From QNBT01 sp964563335 (lineage in GTDB: Bacteria; Planctomycetota; Phycisphaerae; Sedimentisphaerales; Anaerohalosphaeraceae): a stretch of DNA of 7,833 nucleotides. Position 1 is the first letter of the stretch. Every line of letters starts with the position of its first letter. A program made the position numbers and the translations under genes. The notes beneath the pieces are model-generated. The model was not told where the DNA came from, did no database searches, and saw nothing but the letters and a program-made list of their open reading frames with translations. Of the stretch, positions 4,776-7,833 are shown piece after piece. The stretch lies in contig CAZLWL010000099.1 in assembly GCA_964563335.1 (NCBI GenBank), positions 1-7,833 on the forward strand, read 5' to 3'.

Positions 4776-7745
4776 TTGCGTGTCCCATTATCTATTCAAA
4801 CATCAATAAAGGAAGACGAATTAAAAAGGACCAAGCTTTTGGGTAACCCAAATAGAGAACAATTTGACAAATGCCCGAAGCATTACGTTAAGTGGACCAT
4901 AGTTGTAGCAGGTATGGTGTTCGCTTTTTTTGTTTACCTACTACTATATTCAAATGTGACGGGCCTTGACCTTAATCTCCCCGGAGCCGAGGTGACCGGT
5001 GAATTCACAGGAACAATCGAACAGGGAACAATTATTAAAACAGCCGCAGATGAACAAGTTCTTTCCTCGCCGTCTGTTTTTCTCGGCGTAGCGATTGTTT
5101 CCGTCGATGAAGTTATTGCTGAACAACTGGGTATACCGGATGGACACGGAGTTCTTGTAAATAGTGTCATCAGCGGTTCACCGGCAGAAAAAGCGGGCCT
5201 TCAAAGAGGTGATGTCATCGCCGTAATAAACACCACTGCCACAAGAGACGTCGATATATTCAAAGAGGTTATGGCAACACTAAATCCCGGCGATACTGTC
5301 AGAATCACGTATGTAAGAGATGGCAAAAAGAGCCGTACATATGCGACCCTTGCCGAGCCGTCTGCCATCATGCTGACAGCACAAACCACGGATACAGATA
5401 CAGACATTACAGATGATTCTGACTGGGGTGTATCGCTATCGGCGATCACTTCAACTCTGCGAGATACATATAACATTGCCAACAACGTAAATGGTGTCGT
5501 AGTCTTATCGGTGGCAGCCGGCGGCGCTGCCGACGAGGCGGGCCTTGCGCCTGGTGATGTAATTGTCGGTGTCGATGGAACATCGGTAACCAACCTTGAT
5601 GAATTCTTCAGTGCGGTTGCCTCAGACGAAGACGACACCGCACTTCTGGATGTTTACAGCCAAGGCCGGTTTCGTTATATACCCATAGCCTCAATAGAAA
5701 CCGATGATTCAATCTGTGGTACAGATGAACCTATCTCGGTGGAGGAGTTGCCACGCTATGAAGCTTTGTTCCGGGCTGTGCCATTAGTTGGCGTTGCAGG
5801 TTTAGGTTTTGCTCTGCTTGGCTATTTTTCTCTTTTCGGATATCCGGCGGGTAATAAAAAGATGCAGGCTATTGCCGAGAAAATCCACTCAGGTACGGTG
5901 GTTTTTCTGAAACAGGAATACAAGATAACAGCAATTTTCCTGGTTATATCTTTTCTTGCCATTTGCTTTACACTATGTCTGCCGACAGCTATCGCTTTTC
6001 TGGCAGGCTCAATCTGTTCAATGCTGCCCGGCTGGATTGGTATGAAAGCTGCTACCACCTCAAACGTACGAACATGTCAGGCTGCCAAACAAAGCGGTCT
6101 GAACAAAGCTATAAATGTCGCCTTCCTGGGCGGCTCTGTTATGGGCATTTCTGTGGCATCTGTAGGTCTCATCGGGCTTGGCACATATTGTCTTTTTACG
6201 CTTAATAGCAATGATCCTGAAACTTTACCATATGTTATTGCCGGATTCTGCCTTGGAGCTTCCTTCTTTGCCTTGTTTGGCAGAGTTGGCGGCGGGATAT
6301 TCACAAAAAGCGCCGACATCGGGGCCGATATGGCAGGCAAGATAGAATACAATCTGCCTGAGGACGACCCGCGTAATCCGGCGGTAATAGCTGATAACGT
6401 TGGTGACAATGTAGGTGATGTCGCGGGTATGGGGTCTGACCTTTTTGAATCTTATACAAGCTCTGTGGTAGCGACGATTATCCTTGCCCTTACAATGGGC
6501 GAATTAAAATATGTAATACTTCCGCTTCTGTTGATTGCAGTAGGTCTTATCTGCTGTCTGCTGAGCATTACCGTAAGTAAATTCCTGAGCAGGCGTGCTG
6601 AGCCACAAACCTTTTTGCGAAATGTTATTTATGTTGCCAACGGACTGTTTCTCATCGCCGCTTTCGTGGCAATTATTGCCATAACAGGCGAATTCAGTCT
6701 CTTTCTGACTGTTGTAACGGGGGTTTTGTGTGGGATTTTAATAGGTGTCGAAACCGAATATTTTGGCTCGGGATGGCCAATTAAATATATCGTAAATATG
6801 TCAAGAACAGGGGCCGCTACGAATGTAATCGCCGGCCTGGCGGTCGGATTTGTAGGGGCACTCTTGCCTATCCTTACAATATGTGCGACTATAATTATAA
6901 CATTATCCCTGGCTGGACTCTATGGGATAGGGCTTTCCGCTGTGGCAATGTTGGCTACAATAGCAATCATTATGTCTATTGATGCTTACGGGCCGATAGT
7001 CGATAATGCAGGCGGCATAGCAACAATGGCTCGAGCAGGAGCAAAGACTCGCAGGATTACAGATAAGCTGGATACCGCCGGGAATATTACTGCTGCCATA
7101 GGCAAAGGATTTACTATCGGCGCCGGCGCGATAACAGCGGTAGCTCTATTCGCTGCTTATGTTGAAGGAACGAAGTTGGCTGAAGCCGAGCTATTTACCC
7201 CTGTGGTGCTCGTAGGTCTCTTTATTGGTGCTGTTTTGCCGCTTCTGTTTGCCGCCTGGACTATGGGAGCGGTAACCCGGATAGCAAACAAATTAGTTGT
7301 TGAAGTCCGCAGACAGTTTAAAGAAATTAACGGCTTATTAACAGGCAAAGCAGAGCCTGACACGAACAGGTGTGTAGATGTCATTGCAAGGGATTCCTTG
7401 ATAGCCACGGTTGTAGCAGGCCTGATCGCCATTGCGGCACCGTTTATTGTGGCTTTAGCTCTTGGCGTAGAAGCCTTGGGAGGTTTTTTAGTTGGAGCAA
7501 TGCTTACGGGCTCAGTATTGGGTATGAGTATGTCCATTGGGGGTGTCGCCTGGGATAACGCCAAGAAATGGATTGAGAGCCATCGTGAGGATGGCGATAA
7601 TATGGAAGCTGCTTACAAGGCAGCAGTGGTCGGAGATATGGTGGGCGACCCATTTAAAGATGTTTCAGGTCCGGCTATGAATATCCTCATCAAACTCATG
7701 ATTACGATTTCCCTGGTGTTCTGTTCAGTCCTTTGCTCGGTATAA
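4776..7745 (+). CDS. hppA: TM-PDZ-PDZ fusion to membrane-bound ion-translocating pyrophosphatase (HppA-type, K+-dependent signature)
   Basis: The 989-aa product uses a TTG start with GGAAG seven bases upstream; an in-frame stop at 4734 limits extension. Residues ~40-58 are a TM helix, ~99-195 PDZ1 (FLGVAI, then SPAEKAGLQRGDVIAV), and ~217-304 PDZ2. From ~330 to the end is a complete polytopic mPPase of about 660 aa, the usual family length. It has the substrate motif D-x7-K-x-E (Asp514, Lys522, Glu524), the second acidic loop (Asp540, Asp544, Asp548, Asp555), DAYGP at 736-740, and near the C-terminus WDNAKK and GDPFKDVSGP. The enzyme couples PPi hydrolysis to export of H+ or Na+. Ala773 and Gly776 in GNITAAIGKGF fit the K+-dependent subfamily; H+ versus Na+ is undecided. 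Typical mPPases lack PDZ domains. Their N-terminus is extracytoplasmic, which fits a preceding N-in helix plus external PDZ pair. Variants: Val742 and Thr750 in the segment usually reading (A/S)DNAGGIAEM. Confidence 0.93.
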   Translation: MRVPLSIQTSIKEDELKRTKLLGNPNREQFDKCPKHYVKWTIVVAGMVFAFFVYLLLYSNVTGLDLNLPGAEVTGEFTGTIEQGTIIKTAADEQVLSSPSVFLGVAIVSVDEVIAEQLGIPDGHGVLVNSVISGSPAEKAGLQRGDVIAVINTTATRDVDIFKEVMATLNPGDTVRITYVRDGKKSRTYATLAEPSAIMLTAQTTDTDTDITDDSDWGVSLSAITSTLRDTYNIANNVNGVVVLSVAAGGAADEAGLAPGDVIVGVDGTSVTNLDEFFSAVASDEDDTALLDVYSQGRFRYIPIASIETDDSICGTDEPISVEELPRYEALFRAVPLVGVAGLGFALLGYFSLFGYPAGNKKMQAIAEKIHSGTVVFLKQEYKITAIFLVISFLAICFTLCLPTAIAFLAGSICSMLPGWIGMKAATTSNVRTCQAAKQSGLNKAINVAFLGGSVMGISVASVGLIGLGTYCLFTLNSNDPETLPYVIAGFCLGASFFALFGRVGGGIFTKSADIGADMAGKIEYNLPEDDPRNPAVIADNVGDNVGDVAGMGSDLFESYTSSVVATIILALTMGELKYVILPLLLIAVGLICCLLSITVSKFLSRRAEPQTFLRNVIYVANGLFLIAAFVAIIAITGEFSLFLTVVTGVLCGILIGVETEYFGSGWPIKYIVNMSRTGAATNVIAGLAVGFVGALLPILTICATIIITLSLAGLYGIGLSAVAMLATIAIIMSIDAYGPIVDNAGGIATMARAGAKTRRITDKLDTAGNITAAIGKGFTIGAGAITAVALFAAYVEGTKLAEAELFTPVVLVGLFIGAVLPLLFAAWTMGAVTRIANKLVVEVRRQFKEINGLLTGKAEPDTNRCVDVIARDSLIATVVAGLIAIAAPFIVALALGVEALGGFLVGAMLTGSVLGMSMSIGGVAWDNAKKWIESHREDGDNMEAAYKAAVVGDMVGDPFKDVSGPAMNILIKLMITISLVFCSVLCSV

Positions 7746-7757
7746 AGGGGGGTCAAA

Positions 7758-7833
7758 GTGAATTTTGCAGATATGTGCTGTAATGTTGCCAATCACATGG
7801 GCCGGCTTGCAGGTAAAAGTCATAATGCGCTGT
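7758..7833 (+). CDS. Start of a downstream gene, possibly AMP-binding acyl ligase (3' end outside window)
   Basis: A GTG start follows a run of six G (7747-7752) acting as Shine-Dalgarno, 12 bases after the pyrophosphatase stop, so it is probably cotranscribed. The 25 visible codons read MNFADMCCNVANHMGRLAGK and then SHNAL, with no stop. The pattern C-N-(V/I)-A-x2-(M/L)-x-R-L-A-x6-A resembles the N-terminus of OleC-like and long-chain acyl-CoA or acyl-AMP ligases. That identification rests on a very short stretch and could be wrong; the existence of a gene here is better supported than its function. Confidence 0.5.
   Translation, partial: MNFADMCCNVANHMGRLAGKSHNAL

Noticed and set aside
5201..5638. 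Long antisense open frame under the second PDZ domain of the pyrophosphatase fusion
   Set aside because: It is opposite a strongly conserved coding region, has Ser/Thr/Ala-rich shadow composition and shows no recognisable domain or convincing start.

Overview
The window looks like part of a bacterial chromosome of moderate GC. It is densely coded on the + strand only, with clear Shine-Dalgarno sites and frequent GTG/TTG starts. The lineage is uncertain. The short intergenic repeats and the mixture of genes make me lean towards a deep-branching Gram-negative group such as Planctomycetota or Omnitrophota, but this is a low-confidence inference and no marker gene is present.

Layout: (1) positions 1-1415, the 3' part of a gene for a Cys-rich, Pro/Gly-rich repeat protein that ends in a NifX/NifB-type iron-molybdenum-cofactor-binding domain; (2) 1415-2329, a membrane-anchored HtrA/trypsin-fold protein whose catalytic Ser position is Ala; (3) 2330-2536, a non-coding spacer with tandem short repeats and a 15-bp inverted repeat; (4) 2537-3775, a protein with TM, two PDZ domains, an acidic linker and a second TM; (5) 3775-4686, a membrane-anchored calcineurin-type metallophosphoesterase with a complete metal-binding motif set; (6) 4687-4775, a leader with two small hairpins; (7) 4776-7745, a 989-aa protein fusing TM and two PDZ domains to a complete ion-pumping membrane pyrophosphatase; (8) 7758-7833, the first 25 codons of another gene, possibly an AMP-binding acyl ligase.

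Genes 1-2 and 3-4 overlap by one base, and the last two are 12 bases apart, so the set is probably expressed together, possibly as two or three transcripts. Genes 2-5 each begin with a cytoplasmic stub and one TM helix that would place the following domain on the periplasmic or lumenal side. The PDZ pair of gene 3 and that of the pyrophosphatase are clearly paralogous.

My reading is of a membrane-surface assembly in which two related PDZ scaffolds, a pseudoprotease and a phosphoesterase gather around a pyrophosphate-driven ion pump, with a putative metal- or cluster-binding protein encoded alongside. The pairing of HtrA-like pseudoprotease and PDZ proteins recalls the MamE/MamO/MamP proteins of magnetosomes. 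However, no haem-binding CXXCH motif and no MamB/M/K/Q/I homologue lies in the window, so this is a hypothesis only.
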